DNA of 35,245 bases from Verrucomicrobiales bacterium (GTDB taxonomy: Bacteria > Verrucomicrobiota > Verrucomicrobiia > Limisphaerales > Palsa-1400). The notes beneath the pieces were generated by a model. That model did no database searches. It worked only from the letters and a program-made list of their open reading frames with translations, and had not been told where the DNA came from. The position numbers were made by a program, and so were the translations under genes. Positions 1 to 8,082 of the stretch are shown here, piece by piece. The stretch lies in contig PLIU01000308.1 of assembly GCA_003140095.1 (NCBI GenBank), forward strand, positions 1-35,245, read 5' to 3'. Positions within the stretch are counted from its first letter, which is position 1. The number at the start of each line of letters is the position of its first letter.

Positions 1-4
1 TTAT

Positions 5-2152
5 TTACGGATAAGCTCTAAGTGCCAGCACGGCCTCCAATAATTTGAGCGCCTCGTCCGGGCGGCCGGCGTCTTTATAGGAATCCGCGAGATTTGACAT
101 CGCTTTGAGCGTGTCGGGATGTTCCGAGCCGTTCACCTTACGGCGGAGCGTCAGCACCTGCTCCCGTAGCGTGAGCGCCTCTTCGCGATGCTCGGCGAAG
201 TCGGAGTAGGAAAGGCCGAGGTTGTTCATCGCATGCAACGTGAAGGGGTTTTCCGGGCCGAACACCTTGCGAAAAAGCAGGAGGATCTGCTCGCGCAGCT
301 TGAGTGCATCTTCCCGGCGGTCTGCGTCGCCGTAATAAAGCGCTAAGTCATTCATTGTTTTGAGTGTGTCGGGATGTTCCGGGCCGAGCGTCTTGCGACG
401 AAGCGCCAGCACCTGCTCCCCCAGCTTGATCGCCTCGTCCCGGCGACCGACATAGTCGTAGGAAATCGCCAGATTGTGCATTGCGAGGAGCGTGTCGGGA
501 TGTTCCGGGCCGGAGGCGGCGAGATAGTAATCACGAACCTTCTCTTGCAGCGGGATGGCATTGCTGTAAAGACCCAGACCCCAGCAGGTAGCGCCGATGG
601 CGGCTTGGAGTTTGGCCCGGCGCGCGGGTTGGTTGGTCAGTTCGGTGTCCAGCTTTATCGCAGCATTGCTAAGAGTTTCGGCGACGGTGATAGTGCGGCC
701 ATCGCGCGCGGGGTCGGGGCTCTGGAACACTTGGGTCAGGAACGTCGAGATCGCTTCGGAGTCGTTGCGAGCGTTTTCCGAATCGATCAGACGCGCTGCC
801 GCCAGGTTTTCTGAGCGGGCGGCACTGTCATGCGCACGTCTTTCTTGAATGTATAGAAAGGTGGAAATCGCCAGTCCAACCAGCAGCGCCGCTGCCAGGG
901 CAGTTCCTGCCGCAAACGCCACCTTATTCCGGCGCACCAGCTTCTGGAACCGGTAGAGGTTGCTCGGCGGCCGGGCCACGACCGGTTCGTTGCCCAGATG
1001 CCGCTGAAGATCGGCAGCCAGACCGGTAGCCGTCTCGTAACGGCGCGCCCGGTCCTTTTCCAGGCATTTCATCACGATCCAATCTAAGTCAGTGGCTAGT
1101 GGCCAGTGGCCAGTGGGCAGTTGAGAACGTGGCGTAGCGAGAGACTTCTGACGCAGGCGGGTGGAAGGGCGTTCGGGTTCCTCTTCCATGATGAACCGCT
1201 GCATCTCCTGGCGGCTGGCGCTGCGCATCCGTGTCTCCGGGAAAGGCGTCGTCCCTGTCAACAATTCGTATAACAGCACCCCCAGGCTGTAGATGTCACT
1301 GCGCGTGTCGATGTCCAGGCTGGTCATGCTCGCCTGCTCGGGACTCATGTAGGCGGGCGTGCCGATGAACTGATGCAGATCGGTATAGACCGTCAGGTCC
1401 GTCAATCTTCCCTCGGTCGCTTTGGCGATGCCAAAGTCAATCACCTTGGGCACTGGCACGCTGTCGTTGACGGTGACCAGGATGTTCGAAGGTTTGAGGT
1501 CGCGATGGATGATCCCCTTCTGGTGGGCGTGCTGAACGGCTTGGCAGACTTTGATGAACAATTCCAGCCGCTTTCGGGTGGAGAGCTGGTTTTGGTCGCA
1601 GTGCTCGGTGATCTTGAGTCCCCGCACCAACTCCATGACGAAGTAAGGCCGGCCTGTGGCGGTCGCTCCGGCGTCCAGGACCTTGGCAATGTTGGGATGG
1701 TCCATCATGGCCAGCGCCTGCCGTTCGCTCTCAAAACGCGCGACGACGCTCCGGGTGTCCATGCCCAATTTGATCACTTTCAGGGCCACTTCACGGCGGA
1801 CCGGTTCCGCCTGTTCGGCGACATAGACCACGCCGCAGCCGCCCTCGCCGATTTTCTCGCGCAGTTTGTAGCGGCCAATGAGGTCACCCGGTTTTTCGAA
1901 GACCTCCGCGCCGCCACGACCGGCCAAAGGATTCATGGCCTCCTCGGCGGGCCGCTCCAGGAAGCTGTCCTCTTGGTGGCTTTGGAGCAGCGCCTCGATC
2001 TTCGCTCGCAGAGCGGGATCATGGCCACACTCCGTGGCCAGAAGATGCCGCCGAGCCTGCGGCGTCGGCAGTTCCAGTGCTTGCAGGAAAAGCCGCCGCA
2101 CCAAAGGTTCGACCGATTCGTTATCTGGTTTGCCAGTCATGATCAAATTCAC
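5..2152 (-). CDS. Transmembrane Ser/Thr protein kinase with TPR tail
   Basis: This is a Hanks-type Ser/Thr kinase (715 aa, complete, stop at 5-7). Seen in the sequence: a glycine-rich loop IGEGGCGVVY near residues 101-110, the ATP-binding lysine in VALKVIK (K125), the catalytic loop HRDLKPSN (216-223), DFG (239-241) and an SPEQ motif. A single hydrophobic segment follows at about 412-437, and then 42-residue TPR units of the kinesin light-chain type carrying GPEHPDTL signatures. The kinase domain should be cytoplasmic and the TPR tail on the far side of the membrane. The start is GTG at 2152; ATG at 2140 is an alternative. It lies 72 bp downstream of an ECF sigma gene on the same strand, a common pairing in Planctomycetota and Verrucomicrobiota in which the kinase is thought to act on or with the sigma factor. 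Oddity: a heptamer repeat tract (1091-1125) is read in frame between the kinase lobe and the LDWIVMKCLEKD motif. Confidence 0.93.
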   Translation of the reverse strand: MNLIMTGKPDNESVEPLVRRLFLQALELPTPQARRHLLATECGHDPALRAKIEALLQSHQEDSFLERPAEEAMNPLAGRGGAEVFEKPGDLIGRYKLREKIGEGGCGVVYVAEQAEPVRREVALKVIKLGMDTRSVVARFESERQALAMMDHPNIAKVLDAGATATGRPYFVMELVRGLKITEHCDQNQLSTRKRLELFIKVCQAVQHAHQKGIIHRDLKPSNILVTVNDSVPVPKVIDFGIAKATEGRLTDLTVYTDLHQFIGTPAYMSPEQASMTSLDIDTRSDIYSLGVLLYELLTGTTPFPETRMRSASRQEMQRFIMEEEPERPSTRLRQKSLATPRSQLPTGHWPLATDLDWIVMKCLEKDRARRYETATGLAADLQRHLGNEPVVARPPSNLYRFQKLVRRNKVAFAAGTALAAALLVGLAISTFLYIQERRAHDSAARSENLAAARLIDSENARNDSEAISTFLTQVFQSPDPARDGRTITVAETLSNAAIKLDTELTNQPARRAKLQAAIGATCWGLGLYSNAIPLQEKVRDYYLAASGPEHPDTLLAMHNLAISYDYVGRRDEAIKLGEQVLALRRKTLGPEHPDTLKTMNDLALYYGDADRREDALKLREQILLLFRKVFGPENPFTLHAMNNLGLSYSDFAEHREEALTLREQVLTLRRKVNGSEHPDTLKAMSNLADSYKDAGRPDEALKLLEAVLALRAYP
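1091..1125. repeat. Heptamer tandem repeat inside kinase gene
   Basis: Five consecutive 7-base units are visible on the + strand: agtggct, agtggcc, agtggcc, agtgggc, agttgag. The tract is translated (minus strand) as part of a loop near kinase residues 342-354. The same heptamer family occurs in the intergenic region at 12938-12979, so this is probably a mobile or slippage-generated short repeat rather than conserved kinase sequence. Confidence 0.75.
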
Positions 2153-2224
2153 TGCTCACTAGAACAATGCGAGCGGCGACCCAAAACCCCGCCAACAATT
2201 TTTCCGCCCGGGCAACCGGGTGAG

Positions 2225-2776
2225 TCAGCGTTGGAGCGTATGCCTGAGCCAGGCACGGGCGAAGGTCCAGATCCGCTCGGCGGTGCGCAAAGGAAGATTC
2301 AGGGCCTGGGCCGCCTCTGGCATGGACATGCCAACGAAATAACGGATTTTCACCAACTCCGCCGCTTGAGCATCTTCTTCGGCCAGCTTGTCCAGGGCCT
2401 GATGCACGGCGAGCAATTCGTCGTCAGGCGCGGACACGGAGAGGGCTGATTCGGTCAATTCAGTCTGGCAGGCGAAGCCGCCTCGCGCCAGGACTTTTCG
2501 GCGCCGCGCTCGTTCAACGAGAATGCGCCGCATGGCTTCGGCGGCCGCGCCGAAGAAGTGGGCGCGATTCTCAAATCCCTGATCCTCCGCGCGGACTAGG
2601 CGCAGCCAGGCCTCATGGACGAGCGCGGTGGGCTGCAGGGTCTGGCCCGGCGCTTCCTTGGCCATCTTGGCCGTCGCCAAACGGCGCAGTTCCTCGTAAA
2701 CCAGGGGCAAGAGTTCCTCAGCGGCTTTGGGGTCGCCGCCGTTCATGGCACCGAGCATCCGGGTGATGTCGCTCAC
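2225..2776 (-). CDS. ECF-subfamily RNA polymerase sigma factor
   Basis: The 183-aa protein has the two-domain layout of an ECF sigma factor. A sigma-2-like region lies in the first ~95 residues (LLPLVYEELRRLA, LQPTALVHEAWLRL, FFGAAAEAMRRILVERARRR). A sigma-4 helix-turn-helix lies at the C-terminus (VKIRYFVGMSMPEAAQALNLPLRTAERIW). The pattern is that of the ECF group usually found beside Ser/Thr kinases in Planctomycetota and Verrucomicrobiota. The start is GTG at 2776, giving the usual MSDITRML beginning; an internal ATG is the alternative. It probably heads a two-gene operon with the downstream kinase. No anti-sigma gene is seen; in this group the kinase may replace it (inference from family context). 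A perfect 7-bp inverted repeat lies just upstream. Confidence 0.92.
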   Translation of the reverse strand: MSDITRMLGAMNGGDPKAAEELLPLVYEELRRLATAKMAKEAPGQTLQPTALVHEAWLRLVRAEDQGFENRAHFFGAAAEAMRRILVERARRRKVLARGGFACQTELTESALSVSAPDDELLAVHQALDKLAEEDAQAAELVKIRYFVGMSMPEAAQALNLPLRTAERIWTFARAWLRHTLQR

Positions 2777-2794
2777 GACGATTGACTAGTCCCA

Positions 2795-2812
2795 GATTTG
2801 GGAAACCAAATC
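2795..2812. promoter_or_regulatory. Perfect inverted repeat upstream of sigma gene
   Basis: GATTTGG (2795-2801), loop GAAA, CCAAATC (2806-2812): a perfect 7-bp palindrome 19 bp upstream of the sigma factor start, in the divergent intergenic region. It could be an operator or a 5'-UTR hairpin. It has no T-run and so is not a terminator. Confidence 0.4.
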
Positions 2813-2832
2813 AAGATGCAAATGAACAGGAG

Positions 2833-2858
2833 TTGAGATATCAAGAAGAAAATATAAT
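2833..2858 (+). promoter_or_regulatory. Possible promoter for the phospholipase genes
   Basis: A consensus TATAAT is present at 2853-2858, with TTGAGA at 2833-2838. The spacer is only 14 bp, shorter than the preferred 17, so the -35 assignment is weak. It faces the phospholipase C genes and would give a leader of about 110 bases. Confidence 0.3.
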
Positions 2859-2975
2859 CTTTGGAAAACTGAGCGGCGATGGCGTGATTTGCCACGATCT
2901 GCCGACTTTGGCAGCCGGGGCTTTTACGTAATCGTCACAGGTCTTTCCTTGCCGATAATTTCGCGGCAGTTTACC

Positions 2976-4457
2976 ATGCGCGCTGTCATGAAGAGAATAG
3001 ATTCGACACAGATCGGCTCAGGAAAAATAACTCGCCGGCGCCTCTTAGGCTCCGCCGCCAGCCTTGCCGCGGCCGCTTTTGCATCCTCGTTCCTGCCGCC
3101 CAACGTCCGTCGCGCTCTGGCCGAACCGCCGAATCGCGGCGGCCTGCACGACATCAAGCATGTCGTGCTGCTGATGCAGGAGAATAGATCTTTCGACCAT
3201 TACTTCGGCACGATGGCCGGGGTGCGCGGGTTCGATGATCCGCAAGCCCTGAGCTTGGCTGATGGGCGTTCTGTCTTTCATCAGCCAGATGCCGAGCATG
3301 CCGATGGCCACATGCTGCCGTTCCATTTGGACACACGCTCAACGAGCGCCCAAAAAATCCCCTCCACCAGCCACGCTTGGGACGTGCAGCACCAGTCCTG
3401 GAATGGCGGCAAGATGGATGGTTGGCTGCCCGCGCACCGGAAAGCCGATGGAGTCAACGGCCCCTTCGTCATGGGCTACCACACGCGCGCGGACATTCCA
3501 TTTCAATTCGCCTTGGCGGAAGCGTTCACCATTTGCGATGCCTATTATTGTTCGGTCTTTGGGCCGACCTGGCCCAATCGGATGTATTGGATGACTGGGA
3601 CAATCGACCCGGAGGGACGGGGCGGCGGCCCGATCCTCAATAACAAGGCGCCCGAAGGCGGATTCACCTGGACCACGTATGCGGAACGGTTGGAGAAAGC
3701 CGGCGTCAGTTGGAAAGTCTATCAGGAAGAAGACAATTTCGGCTGCAACATGCTGGAGAAGTTCAAGATGTTCATGGAGGCCGGCCCCGACTCGCCTTTG
3801 TGGGCCAAGGGGCTGCAGCGGGGCCGGGAAGGCCAATTCGAGGATGATGCCAGAAACGACAAGCTCCCGACGGTATCGTGGATCATTCCAACGGCCCACC
3901 AATCCGAGCATCCGGATCACATGCCCGCGGCCGGGGCGGCGTTTGTGGCCAGCAAAATCGACGCCATTGCGGCCAATCCGAACGTCTGGGCCAAGACGGT
4001 TTTCATTCTTAACTACGATGAGAACGACGGCATTTTCGATCACGTGGCGCCTCCCACTGCGCCGGAAGGTACGCCGGATGAGTTCGTGCATGGTTTGCCG
4101 ATTGGAGCGGGATTCCGTGTTCCGTGCATCATCGTTTCGCCGTGGACGGCGGGCGGATGGGTCTGCTCGGAACGGTTTGATCATACTTCACCGTTGCGCT
4201 TGCTCGAAAAAATCACCGGCGTCCGCGAGGAGAATATCACAGATTGGCGGCGCAAAACCTTTGGCGATTTGACCTCTGTCTTCCGGTTTGGAGAAGCCAA
4301 GCCTGATCCGCCCATTCTGCCGGACGCGGGCGACCAGCTCAGCCACGCCTATTACGGAGCCACCCATTTTCCCGAACCCGCCCCGCCCGGTTCCGGGCAG
4401 TCGATGCCAACCCAGGAAAAAGGCACACGCAAGCGAATTTCCCAGCGGGCCGGTTGA
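2976..4457 (+). CDS. Tat-exported phospholipase C-family phosphoesterase, short form
   Basis: This belongs to the phosphoesterase family of bacterial phospholipase C and acid phosphatases, which hydrolyse phosphodiesters of phospholipid headgroups outside the cytoplasm. Seen: a twin-arginine signal (RRRLLGSAASLAAAAF) near the N-terminus, the hallmark ENRSFDHYFG at about residues 69-78, FTICDAYYCS, SEHPDHMP and the late metal-site motif NYDENDGIFDHV at about 346-357. An upstream TTG at 2889 keeps the frame open, but the Tat signal favours ATG at 2976 or 2988; neither has a clear ribosome-binding site. The protein is about 493 aa and ends soon after the catalytic domain, so it lacks the two C-terminal domains present in its downstream paralogue. 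It is followed after 43 bp by that paralogue, implying tandem duplication and co-transcription. The exact substrate cannot be read from the sequence. Confidence 0.88.
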   Translation: MRAVMKRIDSTQIGSGKITRRRLLGSAASLAAAAFASSFLPPNVRRALAEPPNRGGLHDIKHVVLLMQENRSFDHYFGTMAGVRGFDDPQALSLADGRSVFHQPDAEHADGHMLPFHLDTRSTSAQKIPSTSHAWDVQHQSWNGGKMDGWLPAHRKADGVNGPFVMGYHTRADIPFQFALAEAFTICDAYYCSVFGPTWPNRMYWMTGTIDPEGRGGGPILNNKAPEGGFTWTTYAERLEKAGVSWKVYQEEDNFGCNMLEKFKMFMEAGPDSPLWAKGLQRGREGQFEDDARNDKLPTVSWIIPTAHQSEHPDHMPAAGAAFVASKIDAIAANPNVWAKTVFILNYDENDGIFDHVAPPTAPEGTPDEFVHGLPIGAGFRVPCIIVSPWTAGGWVCSERFDHTSPLRLLEKITGVREENITDWRRKTFGDLTSVFRFGEAKPDPPILPDAGDQLSHAYYGATHFPEPAPPGSGQSMPTQEKGTRKRISQRAG

Positions 4458-4500
4458 AATCAAAATACAGAGCGTGGATGGTCAAAAATCGCACTTACTT

Positions 4501-6687
4501 ATGATGAAGAAACAGATGCCGCAACGCCGCATGCTCAGACGCCGCTTTCTGAAGTTGACAGCGGGAGCGCTCGGCGCCACGTCGGCCTTTTCGATTGTCC
4601 CTGCCACCATCTGCAAGGCGCTCGGCATCCCGGCTAACAATGCGACGGGCACGATCATGGATGTGGAGCACGTGGTCATTTACATGCAGGAAAACCGCTC
4701 CTTTGATCATTATTTCGGCGCCCTGAATGGGGTGCGGGGGTTCGGGGATCCGCGCCCCGTGCGGCTGACCGGCGGAGCTTCGGTCTGGCAGCAGCCCAGC
4801 CGCGAGCATCCGGACGGTTATGTGTTGCCTTTTCACGGGGATTCGACTGTGACCAACGCCTTTCGCGTGGATGGTTCAGCCCAGGGCCATCAGGCCAGCT
4901 TGACGATTTTGAATGGAGGCAAGTTCGACCAATGGGGCCATACCCGCGAACTGCACCAGCGCATGGCGCATTATACGGCCAAGGATCTGCCCTTTTACTA
5001 CGCGTTGGCAAGTTCGTTCACCATTTGCGATCATTTTCATTGTTCCACCCTGACCCAAACGTATCCGAACCGGATGCATCTTTGGACCGGCTGCAATGGC
5101 GGCGGAAAAGTGGGCGGCGATCCGGAGATGGACAATTACGGCGAGCACGAAACACCCACCTCCGACATGGCAACCGACCAGCCCTTGCCGCGCGGGCCGC
5201 TGACGTGGACCACCTACCCGGAACGGCTGCAAGCGAAGGGAATCAGTTGGAAAGTCTATCAAGAGTACGACAATTTCCAGGACAATATCCTCTCCGTTTT
5301 TAAGCCTTTTCGACCGGTGGCCAGCAAAGATTCGCCGCTCTATCGCCTGGGCCGATCCTGGGTTACCGAGGATGCAACCGACCCGGCCAAACGGATCCGT
5401 TCCGACGGCGAACCTCTCGTGGCGGCCTTTCGCAAGGATTTGGCCTCGGGCCAACTGCCGCAGGTTTCATGGATCGTCACTGCCGCCGACCTTTCCGAGC
5501 ATCCCCAATACGAACCGGCGAAGGGGGAAAATATTTGCGCCCGATTGATTGATGCGCTGGTGGACTACCCGGAGATTTTCGCGAAAACCGTTTTCATCAT
5601 CAACTACGACGAAACGGGCGGCTTCTTCGACCATTTGCCCCCACCCCTGCCGCCGTTCCATCCATCGCAAGGCCACAGCACCGTGTCCACGGCCGGGGAA
5701 GGCAAGGATTACACCAGTCAAAAAGAAGAAAACCCGGGCGTTCATCCGATCGGGCTGGGGATGCGCGTGCCTGGCATCATTGTTTCGCCCTGGTCTCGCG
5801 GAGGCTGGGTGTGTTCGGAGGTTTTCGATCATACCTCCCCATTGCGCTTCCTGGAAAAACGCTTTGGGATACGAGAAGAAAACATCAGCGACTGGCGCAG
5901 GGCGGTTTGTGGCGATCTTACGTCCAGCTTTGATTTTCGAACGCCCAACCGCGATTGGACGAGCCTGACCTTGCCCAGCACGGCGGATTATCTCCAACGC
6001 GTGGCGAGATCCCGCCATTCACCCAGCCTGAAGATTCCAAAACAACAATCGCCGACCGCGCAAGAAGGACCGCAGCGATTGGCCCGTCCCCTGCCCTATG
6101 AACTCCATGCTCATGGCCGCCTGGCAGAAGGCAAATTCTGGATTGATCTTGTCAACAACGGCGTTGCCGGCGCGGTGTTCCAGGTCTATGACAATACGGA
6201 TCGCCTCGGCCCGTGGCGCTACACCATCGAGAGTGGAAAGAACCATTCAGCCTGCCCATGGCACGACCAGGCAGCCAGCGGTGACTACGATCTGAGCCTG
6301 CACGGGCCCAACGGCTTCTTCCGCCAATTCCGGGGCCATCTGCCCGCCACAAACCAGGAGCATGAGGTTGAAGCGCGGCTGGCTTACGACGCGCCCAACG
6401 GGCAGATCGTTCTCACGCTTCAGAACACCGGCCAATCCGCCCGCGTGTTGGAGTTGGCGCAGGACGCCGCCTATCCGGTCGGCCCCGGCCAAACGCGGAG
6501 CCGCACGCTCACCCTTGCTCCCGGCGCCAGTCTGGCTGACATTTGGAACCTTGCTGCCGCGGATCATTGGTATGACCTGATGGTGACTGTGAAGGACAAT
6601 CCCGCGTTCCTGAGACGCTTCGCCGGCCACTTGGAAACTGGCCAGCCGAGCAGGACTGATCCGGGCATCGGAGCCATGCGAATTTGA
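4501..6687 (+). CDS. Phosphocholine-specific phospholipase C, Tat-exported
   Basis: A 728-aa bacterial phospholipase C expected to hydrolyse phosphatidylcholine or related lipids to diacylglycerol and a phospho-headgroup. Seen: a Tat signal (RRRFLKLTAGALGATSAF) after MMKKQMPQ, ENRSFDHYFG near residue 64, SFTICDHFHCS, LSEHPQYEP, NYDETGGFFDHL near 367-378, then two copies of the beta-sandwich C-terminal domain typical of full-length enzymes (about 530-728; LPYELHAHGRL and LAYDAPNGQIVLTLQNTG). The reading frame opens at 4288 inside the preceding gene, but the Tat signal places the true start at ATG 4501 or 4504. It is a close paralogue of the upstream gene. Next comes the fatty-acid synthesis cluster, so a lipid-recycling link is conceivable but unproven. 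Confidence 0.93.
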   Translation: MMKKQMPQRRMLRRRFLKLTAGALGATSAFSIVPATICKALGIPANNATGTIMDVEHVVIYMQENRSFDHYFGALNGVRGFGDPRPVRLTGGASVWQQPSREHPDGYVLPFHGDSTVTNAFRVDGSAQGHQASLTILNGGKFDQWGHTRELHQRMAHYTAKDLPFYYALASSFTICDHFHCSTLTQTYPNRMHLWTGCNGGGKVGGDPEMDNYGEHETPTSDMATDQPLPRGPLTWTTYPERLQAKGISWKVYQEYDNFQDNILSVFKPFRPVASKDSPLYRLGRSWVTEDATDPAKRIRSDGEPLVAAFRKDLASGQLPQVSWIVTAADLSEHPQYEPAKGENICARLIDALVDYPEIFAKTVFIINYDETGGFFDHLPPPLPPFHPSQGHSTVSTAGEGKDYTSQKEENPGVHPIGLGMRVPGIIVSPWSRGGWVCSEVFDHTSPLRFLEKRFGIREENISDWRRAVCGDLTSSFDFRTPNRDWTSLTLPSTADYLQRVARSRHSPSLKIPKQQSPTAQEGPQRLARPLPYELHAHGRLAEGKFWIDLVNNGVAGAVFQVYDNTDRLGPWRYTIESGKNHSACPWHDQAASGDYDLSLHGPNGFFRQFRGHLPATNQEHEVEARLAYDAPNGQIVLTLQNTGQSARVLELAQDAAYPVGPGQTRSRTLTLAPGASLADIWNLAAADHWYDLMVTVKDNPAFLRRFAGHLETGQPSRTDPGIGAMRI

Positions 6688-6773
6688 AAAACAGGAGCCA
6701 ATGGCCGAGGCCCGGCGCTTGACAGTAAAAAATCTCTTTTCCCACGCCGCGTCTTCGTGTTAAGTGGCGCGGC

Positions 6774-8069
6774 ATGATGCAGAAGACCGCGCTCTTGTTC
6801 GCCGGGCAAGGCGCCCAATGCGCCGGCATGGGCCGGGATTGGGCCGCCCAATTTCCCACAGCCAAAGCTCTTTTTGATCGAAGCCGGGAAATCCTAGGCT
6901 TCGATCTGGCCCGAATTTGTTTCGAAGGCCCGGAAGAGGAATTGACGCGCACGGAAAATGCGCAACCCGGCATTTTTTTGACAAGCTGGGTGGCCTTTCA
7001 GTTGCTGCAGGAGCGCAAGCCGGACCTGTCGTTCCAGGCCACCGCGGGATTGTCGCTGGGCGAGTTGACGGCGCTGGCGGCCGCCGGGGTCTTGAGTTTT
7101 GAGGACGGGTTGAAAAGCGCACGCCAGCGTGGCCAGTTGATGCAGGAGGCTTGCGAACGGACCCGCGGGGCGATGGCGGCGGTGCTCGGCCTGGAAACGG
7201 CGGCGCTGCGCGAGGTGTGCGCGGTGGCGGATGTTGATATGGCCAACTTGAATTGCCCCGGCCAAATTGTCATTTCCGGCGAAACGATGAAAATCGCCGC
7301 CGCCTGCGAGTTGGCCAAGGCCAAAGGCGCCAAACGCGCCATGCTGCTCCCGGTGGCTGGCGCCTATCATTCGCGCCTGATGACGGGCGCGCAACCCAAA
7401 GTCAAGGCCATGCTCGATGCTCTGGCCCTGAATCCGCCTTCCGTGCCGGTGATTTCCAATGTCACCGCGCTGCCGCATGGCGGGCCGGAGGAGATCCGGC
7501 AGATGCTGGCCGCGCAGGTTGTTTCGCCTGTGCGATGGGAAGATTCGATGCGCTATTTGCTGGCGCAGGGGTTCACACGGTTTATCGAATTGGGGCCTGG
7601 GACGGCCTTGAGCGGATTTGTCAAACGCATAGAAAAGACCGCTACCAGTGAGAAGGGCTCAGGTAGAGATGTCCTGGTGGGGGCTGTTCAAGAGGCGTTG
7701 CTGTCGGCCGCCAAGAAGGCGGTCGGCCCCGCCCGCGAGCTGCGTTGCACTGTTGATCCCAAAACCGGCGACATTCAGGTCTGGGCCAAGCTCGTCGTGT
7801 CGGAAATCGTAGTTTCCAAACATGAGCAGATTTCCTTTTTCGAGGCCCGGCGCATCAAGGCTGACTCACAATTGGGCGAAGAACTTGAAGCCGAGGTAAC
7901 TCCGCCCGGCTTTGGCCGAATTGGTTCGCAATACGCCAAACAGGCCCTCATGCAGCAAATCCGGCAGGCTGAACAACAAATAAACCAAGTGGGCGAAATT
8001 ACGTTGCTCAACGTAGCTGACGTGCCCAGCCTGGAAGCGACGGTCACAGCGTTGTCAAAACACCCTTGA
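6774..8069 (+). CDS. fabD: Malonyl-CoA:ACP transacylase with inserted NusA-N-like domain
   Basis: FabD moves malonyl groups from CoA to acyl carrier protein to feed fatty-acid elongation. Seen: GQGAQ (11-15), nucleophile elbow GLSLGE with Ser94, Arg119 in RQRGQLMQEA, CPGQIVISG (161-169) and catalytic His199 in GAYHSRLM. The core runs to GFVKRIEK at about 281-288. The usual FabD tail (ITLLNVADVPSLEATVTAL) appears only at about 409-427. In between, residues ~295-403 read like the NusA N-terminal domain: EALLSAAKKA, VDPKTGDIQVWAK, ISFFEARRI, LGEELEAEVTPPGFGRI, QYAKQALMQQIRQAE. The protein is thus 431 aa against ~310 for standard FabD. The start is ATG 6774 or 6777. No Shine-Dalgarno is obvious, and a 6-bp hairpin (6746-6751/6768-6773) ends right at the start codon. 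It is first in fabD-fabG-acpP-fabF. Confidence 0.95.
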   Translation: MMQKTALLFAGQGAQCAGMGRDWAAQFPTAKALFDRSREILGFDLARICFEGPEEELTRTENAQPGIFLTSWVAFQLLQERKPDLSFQATAGLSLGELTALAAAGVLSFEDGLKSARQRGQLMQEACERTRGAMAAVLGLETAALREVCAVADVDMANLNCPGQIVISGETMKIAAACELAKAKGAKRAMLLPVAGAYHSRLMTGAQPKVKAMLDALALNPPSVPVISNVTALPHGGPEEIRQMLAAQVVSPVRWEDSMRYLLAQGFTRFIELGPGTALSGFVKRIEKTATSEKGSGRDVLVGAVQEALLSAAKKAVGPARELRCTVDPKTGDIQVWAKLVVSEIVVSKHEQISFFEARRIKADSQLGEELEAEVTPPGFGRIGSQYAKQALMQQIRQAEQQINQVGEITLLNVADVPSLEATVTALSKHP

Positions 8070-8082
8070 TGCTCGAACGCTT

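Noticed and set aside
1373-2449. Long + strand frame opposite the kinase and sigma genes
   Set aside because: It is antisense to two clearly identified genes and has no family features.
2889-2975. TTG-initiated extension of the first phospholipase
   Set aside because: It would place about 29 extra residues before a normal Tat signal; internal ATGs at 2976 or 2988 fit better.
4288-4500. Upstream extension of the second phospholipase, overlapping the first
   Set aside because: The Tat signal begins just after ATG 4501, and the extension is out-of-frame sequence of the preceding gene.
6719-6773. Promoter for the fab operon from TTGACA at 6719
   Set aside because: No acceptable -10 element occurs at normal spacing; one may use a non-standard phylum-specific sequence.
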